The position numbers were made by a program, and so were the translations under genes. Shown here piece after piece: positions 22,590-33,589 of a stretch of 64,000 nt of DNA. This DNA comes from Agaricus subrufescens (taxonomy: Eukaryota; Basidiomycota; Agaricomycetes; Agaricales; Agaricaceae), in NCBI GenBank assembly GCA_029945375.1, contig CM057062.1:1798001-1862000 (forward strand), given 5' to 3'. The notes beneath the pieces are model-generated. The model did not search any database. It saw only the letters and a list, made by a program, of their open reading frames with translations, and was not told the origin of the DNA. How positions within the stretch are numbered: position 1 is the first letter of the stretch; each line of letters opens with the position of its first letter.

Positions 22590-23039
22590 TTGTACCCACT
22601 ACTGTTGTGTCACAGTCAACTCATGTCTGATGATGATGACGACGATGATGCTGACTTTGGCTCATCTACCCACGAGATTGAGTCTGGCTGCACTTGCATC
22701 TCTTATGATGCATCCAGTCGAAAATACATCCCCACCATCTGCATCTGTGACTATGTTCTGATTCCCACTGATACGCCACTCCCCTTTTCGATTTCACCTT
22801 CCTATACCACCCTCCAGATTCCCTCCCGTGTCCATGCCCCACTCAACAAAATTCTTGAAGTCTTACTTCATGTGATACAACCGCTTTCAATGCTCTCAGG
22901 ACCATACGTGAACACCGAAGTTTTACAGGGTCCTATCCAGGAACATACGGAACAGGCAGAGCATATTCATTCCCTGTTTGACCTAGACCTTATAGAGCAG
23001 GAACTCAAACACGGCATCTTCAACCCCTCTGGTTACTGA
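22590..23039 (+). CDS. Hypothetical ORF with acidic N-terminus, probably a gene fragment
   Basis: The 149-codon ORF begins with a short non-polar leader, then seven Asp in a row, a stretch with Cys pairs (GCTCISYDAS, ICICDYV) and a helical C-terminus (LNKILEVLLHVI, EQAEHIHSLFDLDLIEQEL). No family recognised. The preceding 22.0-22.6 kb contains other acidic fragments in several frames, and another coding-looking fragment follows at about 23290-23470 (GIRENKIKVNTLHAY on the plus strand). All may be exons of one decayed gene. Confidence 0.35.
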   Translation: MYPLLLCHSQLMSDDDDDDDADFGSSTHEIESGCTCISYDASSRKYIPTICICDYVLIPTDTPLPFSISPSYTTLQIPSRVHAPLNKILEVLLHVIQPLSMLSGPYVNTEVLQGPIQEHTEQAEHIHSLFDLDLIEQELKHGIFNPSGY

Positions 23040-23869
23040 AGAAGATTGCACCATTATAGTGTGTTCCAGATGCGCTCCTCAGCAGCACACTCTGCCCCTG
23101 CCTGCCCCCTCCATTCCATTCACGCTCTCGCCCCTAGGACTGCAGCCTCCCTCACTTTCCTGGAGCTTTGATATTACTATTGGGAATGATACAACCAATA
23201 CCACCCGCGCCAAGTTACCACATTCGTCACTGACTTTCCCTCTCCTTCTGGGCATGTCCCTACCTCAACCCCCACTTCCATACCAACGGTCCAGTTTGAG
23301 GGTATCAGGGAGAATAAAATCAAGGTCAATACCCTCCATGCCTACCCAACCTGTATATCGGAATTGAGGCTTACAATGATGCCCAAGAACATTGAGCCTT
23401 TGTTTGAGAATGCCAAGGTGATATGTGCCAGACTTGTAGACTGTATAGTGAAGATACAGCAACTTTTGTAGTGTGAAGGAGTTAGGGAGATGTTGTTTTT
23501 GGTCAGGGCTCCTCAGCAGGACAGTCATTGTCTTCTTGATCGTTTCTGTGTTGCGTGTTAATGCTGCCTTGGTATCATTATGGTATGCCCGTTCCTCTCA
23601 ATTATGACTACCAACTCATGCTCTCCCTATTGTTCGTAATCAGTTCATGAACACCTGGCCAGAGTATTTGGTACTCTTGCTAGCATTCTCGATGTACAAC
23701 GCTTGTACCTTTCATCCTTCTATCTTGAAAATATACTGCACATTCATTCTTTCTGATATAGCAATGAGATGCAAAGCACGAACAAAGCCATTAGAGTCAA
23801 ATGAATACAAACAACATGTTGACAACAGTCTCCAGGCTACCCCCTGCCACTACTCGTCATATCTTGCTT

Positions 23870-24644
23870 CTCTTTTTCAGAAACCCCTCTACATTATCAA
23901 CTTCTCTCTTTCGCTTCTTGTCTCCATCCTCCAAGGTAGTCGTAGATGGACTTGAAGATCTGTCTTTGTTGTTTCTGAGTAAGTAGTTAGCTACCTCCTC
24001 TTCCTCTACAGAATCACTCACTTCGTCTTTTGTTCCACTATTATTAACACTACAATTACCATCAAACAGAAAGTGAGCAGTGGACGCTGCTCCTTCATAA
24101 TCATAATCAGTTTCTGTTTCAGTTGAGGAAGCTGACTGCTTGTGTTCTTTTTCTTCACTTTCTTCATTGTTGGAAAGAGAAAGCGGAAAAGAGTTGGATG
24201 ATATGGCAGCTGGACAGATTAGTAAGTAAAGATACCGATGCCTTGCTCAAACTGAAATATACCTCTGAGTAGAAATTTTATCCTTTCAACCTTGTCAGAA
24301 GACAAATTTGATGGCTCCAATATACCTATAAGAAAGATAAGCTAGTATCCTGTGTAATATTTGAGATATCTGAGATATTCACCAGTTAGTATGTCTTCAA
24401 CTTCTGCCATATCAGCATCATCCAAGTCAACCATTGGATCAACACTGATGCCTAAAGCCATCAATAAATTGGAAGGATGCTGTTGGCTGGGGTGATCTTC
24501 TTCCCATTCTAACAACTTATGCTGACTTTCAAAACCGTGAATAGCAGTATCTCACCAATAGAATATAGGTGGTGAGGAAGATGAAGACAAAGACGAAGAG
24601 GCATTTTTGGAAGGCTCCTCAAAGAGAGGGGCAAGGGACGACAT
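23870..24644 (-). CDS. Putative multi-exon gene, unknown function
   Basis: Minus-strand coding blocks begin MSSLAPLFEEPSKN (ATG at 24642-24644) with a GTGAGA donor. Later blocks read EWEEDHPSQQHPSNLLM, then DDADMAEVEDILTG, then ILEPSNLSSDKVERIKFLL, then an acidic Ser/Glu/Thr region, then a basic LEDGDKKRKREVDNVEGFL tail. Donors such as GTGAATATC and GTATATTTC punctuate the blocks, but not all phases could be closed, so exon borders are approximate or the gene is damaged. It is transcribed divergently from the gene at 25.2 kb. No domain recognised. Confidence 0.4.
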
Positions 24645-25166
24645 GGTAAGTGCATAAACTAAGAACATTAATGATGTATTCTTATATCATGCTACTCAAG
24701 AATGACTAGGGTGCTAGTCTATACAAGAATACCAATGACGACAATGATGATATTCATACCAGCGATAATACCTGTACTCTCCACTCAACTATCATATGGC
24801 AATGCTACAGCAACGTTGGCCCCAGTGCTGTAATTCACAGAATGAAGAGCTGCCTAGTCTCGCCAATAGCAGAACAAGGCCAAAACATGGGACTGAGAAC
24901 TCTCCACTTCAGGTCAGTCTCACCTGCATTTCATGTGGCGAAATTTCATTTAACTAAATCATTCCATTTTTACCCACATTTTGGTTGTCAAGTTTCTGCC
25001 CTGAATACCCCACATTTTTCAACAATGACAAAGGGCCTGGCCTCAATTTCCAAAGACTGTATATTCAAAGAGATCAAGCAAGATGGAGACAATGATAAAT
25101 GAGCTTATATACCCTTGTGTATTCACATATCATGATTGATAAAACTCGCTTTAACACTTCTTCATA

Positions 25167-26662
25167 GTGTCGCCTATGCCTACACCTAGGACCCTAAGGC
25201 TGACAACTGGTAGAAAGCCCACATCAAAGCCAGAGTCAATGCAAAAACAAGTTTCGGCAGAAGCCTCAGTGATGCCCTCCTTACCTGTTTGTGGTCCAAA
25301 TTCTTTAACACCACCGACTATGTCCTCCCAACCAGTTTTGAATCCTACTTCTGTCACTCCGGCTCTGAGGGACTTTCAAGGAACACTAGCCACTCCCAAT
25401 CCTTTGGTGGACAATTCTACATTATCCGCTCCTCTTATCAGTACTGGCACTCCTGCCCTTCAAGCTGACTCACCGAGTCACAGGACTACAGTCATGCCCC
25501 TCAGTGAGTTGTTATATTCTTGGTAATATGTTGCTTTCTTATGACCAGTAACCTAGATACTGTTCATGTTCAGCATGAGGAGAAGGATAAAAGAAGGTCA
25601 AAGAAAGAAAAGTTGACAAAGAAATCAAAGAAGTGCTTGACAACTAGCAGAGATGAACTTCGTGTTTTACAGAGACAGGTTAGACAACTGATAGGTATGA
25701 GATTTTCATTCTCAAATTTCGTAGCTTTTCTAACTCTTTTCTACTAGATGAAAGAGATAAGCAGAAGAACAATACTAACGAAGTAGCTCAATCAACTGTG
25801 GAAACAATTGACAAACCCAAGAAAAAATTTTCATTGAGAAAGACAATGGGATTGATGAAAAATGTCAAATTGTATAATGGTTGTAGGGTACATCCTATTT
25901 GGTTCATTATTTTTGTATTCTTCTCTGAATCGACAATTAGAGCATTGCCGCATCGTTGTGTGAACAAGCATCCATTGACTTCATGCTTGACTGGAGGAGT
26001 CAACCCCATGACAGGCTTTCCAAGGTTGCCGGTGAAGTAAGTCACATGTTTACTATATACAATTTAGCTAACCAAAAAAGCTCACAAAACGCATGCCTTA
26101 TCTCCAGAAATTTACCCATAATTGGGCTGCTTACGAGATTATGAAGACGCTTCTTAGAAATAAATGGAACTACTATTGGCGAACAGGGAATAACTATCGT
26201 GATATGCCTGCCACAAGTAATGAATCACAGAATGGAAATGTGGGTAGTGGTGAGGACGAAGAAGCTAACAATCTAAGTACATGGTATGAATTTTTAGAAT
26301 ATTTATGAAACTATTTACAATATGATGATGACAGGAAATATAGTCAAGACCAGTCAACGGGGTCAGATGACTCGGATGAGTTTGTGAGCTCTGATCACTC
26401 TTCAGACAACTCATCTGATAGTGAAAGCTCCCTCGAAGATGGGAGTAGCACTGGGGAAGGTCACGTTGAAGGCAGCAATGCCATTCATTACAAGTCTAGA
26501 CATAGCAAGCCGAAGAACGGTAGGAAACGTGTGGAGAAGGTAAAGCCAGACCGAAGAAAGTCACAGGAGAAATCGAAGTCGAAGAAACATAAACGGCCTT
26601 CTTCCTCACACCCTGACGAGAATAGAGCAGGAAGGCCCAAGAAAAAGGCTAGGTATATGTAG
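25167..26662 (+). CDS. Putative multi-exon gene of an uncharacterised mushroom family
   Basis: Plus-strand blocks: a Ser/Thr/Pro-rich N-terminal part (25167 to about 25500), a basic/coiled segment (KDKRRSKKEKLTKK, then ELRVLQRQVRQLI, to about 25693), a segment with SLCEQASIDFMLDWRSQ (about 25946-26030), then LQKFTHNWAAYEIMKTLLRN (about 26095-26160), and a last exon with Ser/Asp-rich and basic nuclear-signal-like sequence (GRPKKKARYM) ending at 26660-26662. Short introns with GTATGA/GTATGG donors and YAG acceptors separate them. The DWRSQ...FTHNWA block resembles, from memory, an unnamed protein family expanded in Agaricomycetes near transposons. Function unknown; the start is not certain. Confidence 0.45.
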
Positions 26663-27026
26663 AATCTATTTTGCGGTAAGCTATTCCTGTATCTAATGAC
26701 CGTTTATCACATAATGAAACTTAGTCAAACTATGCAATATCGCAGCACTATGTAATAAGAATTATATGTATTTGTATACTACAAACCTGTGATAAGCAGC
26801 TATAAAGCTTGTCATACCTTTAGTGATACACGCAAGTAGTGCTTTTGCGAGGTTTTGATAAACTTTGAATTTCTAAGTCTTGTGATCCTTTGATTTGCTT
26901 ATGTGTTAACTACTAGCTGATCACTTAATCTAGTTTTGATGTATGACAATATTCTGATAACAAAATGCTGTGATTCACATGTTTTCACTGAACTTTGATT
27001 GGTTCAATCTTCTGTCTTTCTCATAA
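26663..27026 (+). other. Left flank of copia-1, no gene seen
   Basis: AT-rich DNA between the preceding gene and the copia-1 target site. No ORF, repeat or RNA gene recognised. Before the insertion it was contiguous with the sequence starting at 34258. Confidence 0.5.
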
Positions 27027-27031
27027 CCTGG
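27027..27031. repeat. Left target duplication of copia-1
   Basis: CCTGG directly precedes the LTR at 27032; the identical CCTGG follows the other LTR at 34253-34257. A 5-bp duplication is the normal product of copia integrase. Confidence 0.9.
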
Positions 27032-27398
27032 TGTTGATAAAGCAGAGCTGCTACCTGCAGCATGGAGATCGGATAGACTCACATTGCTTATAAATCCTAG
27101 ACAGTAGGAGGATAGCGGTAGTAGATAGAGCTTGGTAGAGCTGAGAGAGCTTGTAGAGCGAAGTGAGAGAGGAAACTGAACTGTTATTCTATGGAATATA
27201 CATAGGGTTTATATACTCGACAAAGAACCTCATAGTGGTAAAGGGTAATGTGAAACATACAGGTAAAACAGGAGTCCACAGAAGGAGTCCGCAGTAAACA
27301 TGCATAAAACGATTGAAAAGGTGTGGCATAGTGCATAGTGCACAGTAGTTGCTCATACACGTCATACCGAGCGTATAACTTGAGGTATTTCGTCAACA
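27032..27398 (-). repeat. 3' LTR of copia-1
   Basis: Ends are TGTTGA...TCAACA. It matches 33895-34252 over its whole length except for an extra 9 bp and three substitutions. Confidence 0.95.
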
Positions 27399-27412
27399 CT
27401 CCTCCTTGAGTA
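27399..27412 (-). other. Polypurine tract of copia-1
   Basis: On the minus strand the sequence immediately before the 3' LTR reads CTCAAGGAGGAG, a purine-rich run suitable for plus-strand DNA priming. Confidence 0.7.
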
Positions 27413-27414
27413 GA

Positions 27415-30400
27415 CTACTGTTCACGCAATCCTAACATAGGGCAGAACGTATTGAACTTAATTTTCTCGAGATTTTTGGTCATGATGTCAGCAGGATTTT
27501 CTTGACCGTCAATCCAGTCAATTTTGATCCGCTTTTCCTCAAGAAGATTCCGGACATAGTGAAAGCGAATATCGATATGTTTAGATCGCTTTTCTTGGAC
27601 TTCTGAGGTGGCCCAAAATAGGCTTCCCAAATTATCTCCATAGAGAAGGGGTGTGTCGATATCAAAACCTACTTCGGTGAGAAGTTGGGACATCCAGACA
27701 AGTTGTCGCGAACAATCAGAGAGAGCCATATATTCGGCTTCCGTCGATGAAAGTGCAACAGTTTTTTGTTTGCGACTCAACCAAGATACTGGACCATCAG
27801 CGAGTGTGCAAAAGTTGCCGGTGATTGATTTCCGGTCTTCGGGATCAGATGCCCAATCAGAATCTGAATAAGCAATTATACCAGAATTCGAGTTACCATC
27901 AAACTCAAGAACTCTATTTTTGGTACCGTTAAGATACCGTAGCAAATGCATTCCAGTGGTATAATGTTCCTTGTTAGGTTTTACCATCTGTTGCGATAAT
28001 TTTACAACCGCAAATGCAATGTCTGGTCGAGATCCGATCATAAGATACATTAAGGATCCAACTAATTGCTGGTATTTTTGCCTGAATTCAGGTTTAGGCA
28101 TTTTGTCGGAAGTAGAGAACACAAAACCTTTCGGTAATGGTGTTTCTTCAGATCCAGATTTAATTCCGAATCGATCGAGTACTTTCTGAAGGTACTTCTG
28201 CTGATGCAGAAAGACTTTTTGACGAGGTCTATCTCTAGAGATTTGCATCCCGAGGAACTCAGTCATTTCGCCTTGATCACGACATTCCCATTTGGTAGAA
28301 AACTTTAGCTTCAACTCTTGGAGGAGCTTAGAATTCTTTTTGCCTAAGAAGGCTACGTCATCAACATAAACTACAGCGATAACTAATTCGCGAGTTTTTG
28401 GATGTCGATAATAATATACGCCTGCATCGGACTTGCATCGGATAAAACCGATTTCTGTCATGCTAGCGGTGAGTTCTTTCCACCAACTAAGTCCGGCCTG
28501 TTTAAGGCCATATAGGGCACGGCGTAATCTCCAGACTTTATTTTCCTTTCCAGGAACTCTAAATCCTTCTGGTTGCGACATATAGATTTCTTCATCCAGT
28601 TTGCCGTAAAGATAGGCAGTTTTAACGTCAACACTGAACATATCCCAGTCTTCCATGGCAACAACGCCGAAAAGAAGACGAGCAGTTTCGTAGCGGACTA
28701 CTGGAGAGAATAATTCATTATAGTCAATTCCCTCGACTTGAGAGAATCCTTTAGCAACCAGTCGAGCCCGAAGGCGACCATCACTCTTTTCATTAAACAC
28801 CCATCTATTTTTAATGGTTCTTCGACCTTTCGGGAGATCCACTAATTCATAGACACCTCTTTGTTGTAAGGCTTTTAATTCTTCTAAACAAGCATCAATC
28901 CATTTTTTGCGCGTTGCCGCAGGCAATTGTGATAAGTCCTTGAATTGGACTGGTGTTTGGATTTTGTTTGCAAGTTCGAAGAGAAAGTTATTTAACCTTA
29001 CTCCTCCTTCTCTGAGAAGAACTTGAATATCCTCCATTCGGTCATCGTCGTTATCCTCCTCCTGATTTGGAGTAGGGCGTGATCCGAATTTTACGGGAGG
29101 TATTTCAGTGCCATGTTCTTTTTCCCAATCTTCAGCCCTTTGTTGGGCTTCGTCAAATCGTCGGCGAATTTCTTCGCGACGTTCAGTGACGTCATCATTA
29201 GGAAGTCTGGCTTTCTGACGATCAGATCTAGAAGGAACTCTATTTCTGATCTGTTCATCCATTTTAGGTAAGAAGGGTTGTTTCTCATAATCCCGAAGAA
29301 TCTTAGCTGGCGGTTTATTGCCATAGACATTATCCGGACGGTTAGGAACTCGAGATTCTCTTTCCGATCGTCGGAGTGGTGGTCTTTCAGATTCATCAGG
29401 CGGTGATTCTGCACGCCTTTTTCCTTTATTCCATTGTGGCTTTTCCTGTTGTGGAATTTGCCGTGGTCTGGAAGGACCAGGTGATGGAGAAGGTGATCTC
29501 GGCGGTGATGCCGGAGGATCAGGCGGATTATGAGGAGGTTGCTGCAGTGCAGCAGGTGGAGGACCCGGTGGAGGGTCACGAGGATGTGAAGGACTAGGTA
29601 AGTCCGGAGTTTCATCACTTGTTTCGTTAGGGGATGAATCCCTGGAAAGTTCCTCATCAATTTGTTTTTCGAGGTTACTTGGTTTAGATGACGAACATTT
29701 GGGAAAGTATGATTCGTCAAATATGGCATGTGGGCCGATGAACACAGTGTTATTTTTAGTGTGTCTGATGAACTTGTAATTCGTGCCATCATAGCCAACG
29801 AATAACATAAGTTCGGAACGTGCAGAGAGTTTATCCTGACGGATCTCATCTGGTAAATACACGTGTGCACCACATCCAAATACTCGGATTAAGGATAAAT
29901 TTGGTTTGGTTCCGAAGAATAATTCGAATGGTGTTTTCCACTTTAACCGTTGCATTGGAGTGCGATTATAGATGTAAACCGCATACGACATAGAGAATTC
30001 CCAATAAGAATCCGGGAGGCATGCCTGCAACCGTAATGCTTGTGATTTCTCATGCAAGGTTCTATTAAGTCGTTCCGCACGACCGTTCTGTTGATGAACG
30101 TGGGGTGACGACATTTCATGCTGAATTCCGTTTGCGGCTAGATATTCTTTTAGAACTCCGCTAGTGTATTCTCCTCCTCGATCAGTGCGTAGTCGCACGA
30201 CTTTCTGGCCAGTAGATGTAGCCAAGAATGTCAAGATGTTTTTCATCTGATTTGGAGCTTCGCTTTTCTTGGATAGTGTGACAATGAAAGCGACACCGGA
30301 GTAGTCGTCCATTATAGTCATAATCCATTTGTAGCGATGATATGATAACACCGGTAGTTCGAACAGGTCGGAATGAACCAGTTCAAGAATCTTTTTAGCA

Positions 30401-31485
30401 CGGCTTTCAGATGGTGGAAATTGTTTTTGGGTTAATTTACCCTTAACACAACCATCGCAAACTCCTTTAGATTTCAGAATCGTAATTCTGGGTACTCCTT
30501 GAGTTTCCTCGCAGAATCGATTCAGTACAAAATCAGAAGGATGTCCTAATCGACGATGCCAAGTTTGATAATCAGCGGGCTGGAGTGCTTTCGCAAACTC
30601 TTTGGGGTGTTTCTTTACAATCCTGGAAAGGACTGCTGGGATATTTTGGTAATGCCCAGAGACACCGCTCATAACAGCGCGATTATCTTTATCTCGAAAT
30701 GTATGTAACTTCGCATCGGCTTCTAATCTCAGGCCTGATCGCAATAATTGGCCGGCCGAGATGAGCCTCATATGTGTACCTTCAATATAGAAAACGGGCC
30801 AGAGTTTCGTCACTAAAGTGGACTCGGCACCAGTTTTGGGATCTATGACTAAGTGTTCTATGAAGATTGTTCCTCGACCCTTAATATTTTGGGGAGTAGA
30901 AGCGGTGTGCACTAATCCGAAGAAACCCATTTGTATCGAAGCGAAGTCCGATAGGTTTCCGGTAAAGTGTGCTGAAGCACCGGAATCAATCATCCACTTA
31001 ACATCATAGTGACTGCGTTTGATAGTCGAATTTATGAAGAAAGAATCACACAAGGGGGTCAGATCATCGAGAAGAGTGCCTCTAGCACTCGATTGCATCG
31101 CATAGATATTACAAATCGGACTATTATACATAGAGAGAGCTAATACTCGATCCATCAAATGTACGTCAACTGACTTTTGTCCGGTCGATCCTCGGGGCGA
31201 ATGGGCGCATTGACCCATGCTTGCAACTCGGGATTCATGTAAGATCTGAAACATGTGATTAGTAGAGGCATGTGAAGAGGATGGGGACACTTGCGTGTAC
31301 GACCCTTCCTTTGTATCCATGTTGCCATCATACTCGTCTTCTTCATCTCCAAGAGAGATTAAGTCTTCATCTCCAAGAGAGATTAAGTCTTCATCTCCAA
31401 GAGAGATTAAGTCTTCATCTTGTTTTTTACTTCTCATCGATAAGGGAAGGCCCTTGCTCCACAACTTCCATTGACCCGAAGCCAT
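27415..31485 (-). CDS. Copia-1 Pol polyprotein (protease, integrase, reverse transcriptase, RNase H)
   Basis: An intact 1356-residue ORF. In order: protease motif MIDSGASAHFTG near residue 165; integrase zinc finger (WHRRLGHPS...CDGCVKGK) and DDE core (HSDLFE, RTDRGGEY, NGRAERLNRT); a Pro/Arg-rich linker; reverse transcriptase with VDVKTAYLYGKLDEEIYM and the YVDD box (VVYVDDVAFLG); RNase H with AYSDSDWASD and STEAEYMAL, ending with NPADIMTKNL. Integrase before reverse transcriptase identifies Ty1/copia. The start overlaps the gag ORF by 59 nt in another frame, so expression by frameshift or by internal initiation is expected. An 8-residue unit DEDLISLG is repeated three times near the N-terminus. 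No catalytic residue is missing. Confidence 0.95.
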   Translation of the reverse strand: MASGQWKLWSKGLPLSMRSKKQDEDLISLGDEDLISLGDEDLISLGDEEDEYDGNMDTKEGSYTQVSPSSSHASTNHMFQILHESRVASMGQCAHSPRGSTGQKSVDVHLMDRVLALSMYNSPICNIYAMQSSARGTLLDDLTPLCDSFFINSTIKRSHYDVKWMIDSGASAHFTGNLSDFASIQMGFFGLVHTASTPQNIKGRGTIFIEHLVIDPKTGAESTLVTKLWPVFYIEGTHMRLISAGQLLRSGLRLEADAKLHTFRDKDNRAVMSGVSGHYQNIPAVLSRIVKKHPKEFAKALQPADYQTWHRRLGHPSDFVLNRFCEETQGVPRITILKSKGVCDGCVKGKLTQKQFPPSESRAKKILELVHSDLFELPVLSYHRYKWIMTIMDDYSGVAFIVTLSKKSEAPNQMKNILTFLATSTGQKVVRLRTDRGGEYTSGVLKEYLAANGIQHEMSSPHVHQQNGRAERLNRTLHEKSQALRLQACLPDSYWEFSMSYAVYIYNRTPMQRLKWKTPFELFFGTKPNLSLIRVFGCGAHVYLPDEIRQDKLSARSELMLFVGYDGTNYKFIRHTKNNTVFIGPHAIFDESYFPKCSSSKPSNLEKQIDEELSRDSSPNETSDETPDLPSPSHPRDPPPGPPPAALQQPPHNPPDPPASPPRSPSPSPGPSRPRQIPQQEKPQWNKGKRRAESPPDESERPPLRRSERESRVPNRPDNVYGNKPPAKILRDYEKQPFLPKMDEQIRNRVPSRSDRQKARLPNDDVTERREEIRRRFDEAQQRAEDWEKEHGTEIPPVKFGSRPTPNQEEDNDDDRMEDIQVLLREGGVRLNNFLFELANKIQTPVQFKDLSQLPAATRKKWIDACLEELKALQQRGVYELVDLPKGRRTIKNRWVFNEKSDGRLRARLVAKGFSQVEGIDYNELFSPVVRYETARLLFGVVAMEDWDMFSVDVKTAYLYGKLDEEIYMSQPEGFRVPGKENKVWRLRRALYGLKQAGLSWWKELTASMTEIGFIRCKSDAGVYYYRHPKTRELVIAVVYVDDVAFLGKKNSKLLQELKLKFSTKWECRDQGEMTEFLGMQISRDRPRQKVFLHQQKYLQKVLDRFGIKSGSEETPLPKGFVFSTSDKMPKPEFRQKYQQLVGSLMYLMIGSRPDIAFAVVKLSQQMVKPNKEHYTTGMHLLRYLNGTKNRVLEFDGNSNSGIIAYSDSDWASDPEDRKSITGNFCTLADGPVSWLSRKQKTVALSSTEAEYMALSDCSRQLVWMSQLLTEVGFDIDTPLLYGDNLGSLFWATSEVQEKRSKHIDIRFHYVRNLLEEKRIKIDWIDGQENPADIMTKNLEKIKFNTFCPMLGLREQ

Positions 31486-33589
31486 TGATCGTGTGATCGA
31501 TCGGGGATTCCGTTTCTTCCTCCACCGGGAATGCTTCTTCGATGATGTTGACGCTTTCCGGGAGGTTGAGAACTACGTCCCCCAAGTGTTTGTCCCATGC
31601 AAGCAGGGCTTTCAGCTTGGCTTCTTGGTAGGGCGTGACCCTGCCAGTCCAAAGACGAGGATCAGTTATCCTAGCAACTGTCATGGCCAATAGGGTTTTC
31701 GTGATGTCCACGTATTTACCATTTGGGTTCCATGAAAAGACGTGGCCATTGGTGTATTTTCCAATAGACCAGACATCCGGTGCCGGGTTGGACCGAAGCG
31801 TAACCAGATGTTCGCATTTCATGGGGTAGACATGAACCCATTCATGCATCAAGGAATATTTCCGGTATTCGTGAACCCAGCGATTGGTTCGACGATACCG
31901 GTCCAGATCAACATCGCCATCATATGATGATTCCGGTGCGCAAGGGATATGCAGGCGCCGGAAATAGCCACGTCGGGAATCGAATGATCGTTGATCATAA
32001 GGGATGAAGTCATCCGCACAAACCCCATAGAGTTCATTGCGAATTTCCGAAGATGTGATTGTGCGGTTATCATCATCATCAGATTCATATGCCCGATAGA
32101 TTTCCGAAGTAGTCACAGACCAGTGCGGGACGGCAGGAGGTGCAACATCTGCAGAAGTCAGTGACCAGCCATGTGGCGTTTCATCAAATGCCCAGCCACG
32201 ATAGACATCGGAAGGGAGTTCCGGAGTCATTTCGTAATCCACGGGTTCCGAGGGATCCCGTTGATTATGGGCATATTCTGATTCCTGTATGGAATGATCA
32301 TGGATCGTCCAGGCAGGATATCCATCCGTACCAGGTAGCCATGTTCCGTCATCTGTGGGATCGGAGACAGAAGTTCCAGGGGTCAGAGTAGGTGACGAAT
32401 ATTGTGGAATATCATTCCGCCATTCGCAAATCCAATTATAGAATTGGTCAGATGCGGTTGAGTGGTCGGAAAGTTCATCGTCATCGGAATGATTCAGATG
32501 ATTACAATTATGGCCATCGCAGTAAGGGTGTGCGAGATGACCACAATTGAAATGATGATTGCAATCCGAAGGTGAAAAGATAGGATAAACGATTTCGTCA
32601 GTTTGATATTCCTCTGGGGTAAGAACGGGAGAAAACGCACCGGAAGGAGCGGAGATAGGAGTAGATCCCATCGTCATGTTCTTGACCTTTCCTTGACGTA
32701 TGCGCTCCACCAGGGAGCGTGTGGAAGGAGCCGGTACTTCGGCTACCATGGGGAAGGCAATTGCGGATGCCGCATTGTAATCTGCAGGCACTTCCTTGAT
32801 TTGGGCGACACCACCTTGGTTCTTGCCCTTGCCTTTGCCTCGGCCTCGTGTGCGCTTGCGCTTCTTCTCATTGCCATTGTTCTGGCCAGAAGGACCCTGC
32901 TGGGCCGGCTTCTGCTGCTGCTGCTGCTTCTGTTGTTGGGGAGCCAGAGGCTTCGACCCAGAAGCTTGTGGTTGACCATTGTTACGGTTCCACTGTGGTT
33001 TCTGCTGGCCTTGTTGTCTAAACTTGGCCGCATTAGCAGTAGAATGAGGGTTGCGCCAGGCACCCATAATCGCATCTCGTGCGGCATCAAACTCCATATC
33101 AGTGACCTTCTTAGAAGAGGCCAGCATGACTGAAGTCACGCCTTCAAGGCATGGTGGCAATGCGTTAAGTAGCATCATCACTTGAAGGGACTCATGAATA
33201 GGAGCCCCCGCATCGGAGATTTGAGAGAAGATTGCGTGAAGATGTGCGATGGATCCAGATGGATCGGCTATATCAGGAACTTTGAATGTCATGGCTTCCA
33301 TCAGTTTAGAATAAACGAAGGAAGGTCCACGAACCCCGTAAGTCTCCTTGAGTTTGGTCCAAAGGGCCTTGGCGTCAGCGAAGCTTTCCCTGATCATATG
33401 ATCGGGAAGAGCACTCTTGATCACTGCAGTTGCCTGCAAGGAGAGAGCGTCTCTGGCATTGGTCTCTTTCAAAAGAGCATCAAGACCATCGACATCGTTG
33501 TCGCTCTTGGGTTCAGGGACCTTGGGTAAGGCCTTGTCTGACCCGGAGACTTCCCACGCAGAAAGGGTGGTATCGGGGTGCCTCATCAA
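31427..33589 (-). CDS. Copia-1 Gag-like protein with long C-terminal extension
   Basis: An ORF of about 720 residues. The same frame is open upstream to about 33690, where LPKLTGVDNWDSW, the typical copia Gag entry motif, is encoded, so the true N-terminus is upstream of 33589. At about 33690 the frame shows AGG GCC GCA AAC where an ATG might be expected, so either the start codon was lost or a 5' intron (acceptor TTGCAG near 33692) supplies it. Residues 1-250 match the UBN2-like Gag fold; then come a Gln-rich and basic tract (KKRKRTRGRGKGKGK) in place of a CCHC knuckle, and a His/Cys cluster (CNHHFNCGHLAHPYC). The last 400 residues are an extension of unknown function. Stop at 31427-31429. 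Confidence 0.85.
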   Translation of the reverse strand: MMRHPDTTLSAWEVSGSDKALPKVPEPKSDNDVDGLDALLKETNARDALSLQATAVIKSALPDHMIRESFADAKALWTKLKETYGVRGPSFVYSKLMEAMTFKVPDIADPSGSIAHLHAIFSQISDAGAPIHESLQVMMLLNALPPCLEGVTSVMLASSKKVTDMEFDAARDAIMGAWRNPHSTANAAKFRQQGQQKPQWNRNNGQPQASGSKPLAPQQQKQQQQQKPAQQGPSGQNNGNEKKRKRTRGRGKGKGKNQGGVAQIKEVPADYNAASAIAFPMVAEVPAPSTRSLVERIRQGKVKNMTMGSTPISAPSGAFSPVLTPEEYQTDEIVYPIFSPSDCNHHFNCGHLAHPYCDGHNCNHLNHSDDDELSDHSTASDQFYNWICEWRNDIPQYSSPTLTPGTSVSDPTDDGTWLPGTDGYPAWTIHDHSIQESEYAHNQRDPSEPVDYEMTPELPSDVYRGWAFDETPHGWSLTSADVAPPAVPHWSVTTSEIYRAYESDDDDNRTITSSEIRNELYGVCADDFIPYDQRSFDSRRGYFRRLHIPCAPESSYDGDVDLDRYRRTNRWVHEYRKYSLMHEWVHVYPMKCEHLVTLRSNPAPDVWSIGKYTNGHVFSWNPNGKYVDITKTLLAMTVARITDPRLWTGRVTPYQEAKLKALLAWDKHLGDVVLNLPESVNIIEEAFPVEEETESPIDHTINGFGSMEVVEQGPSLIDEK

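Noticed and set aside
32603..33133. Plus-strand ORF antisense to copia-1 gag
   Set aside because: It includes a Leu run opposite a Gln/basic tract and lies inside an intact gag ORF; no independent support.
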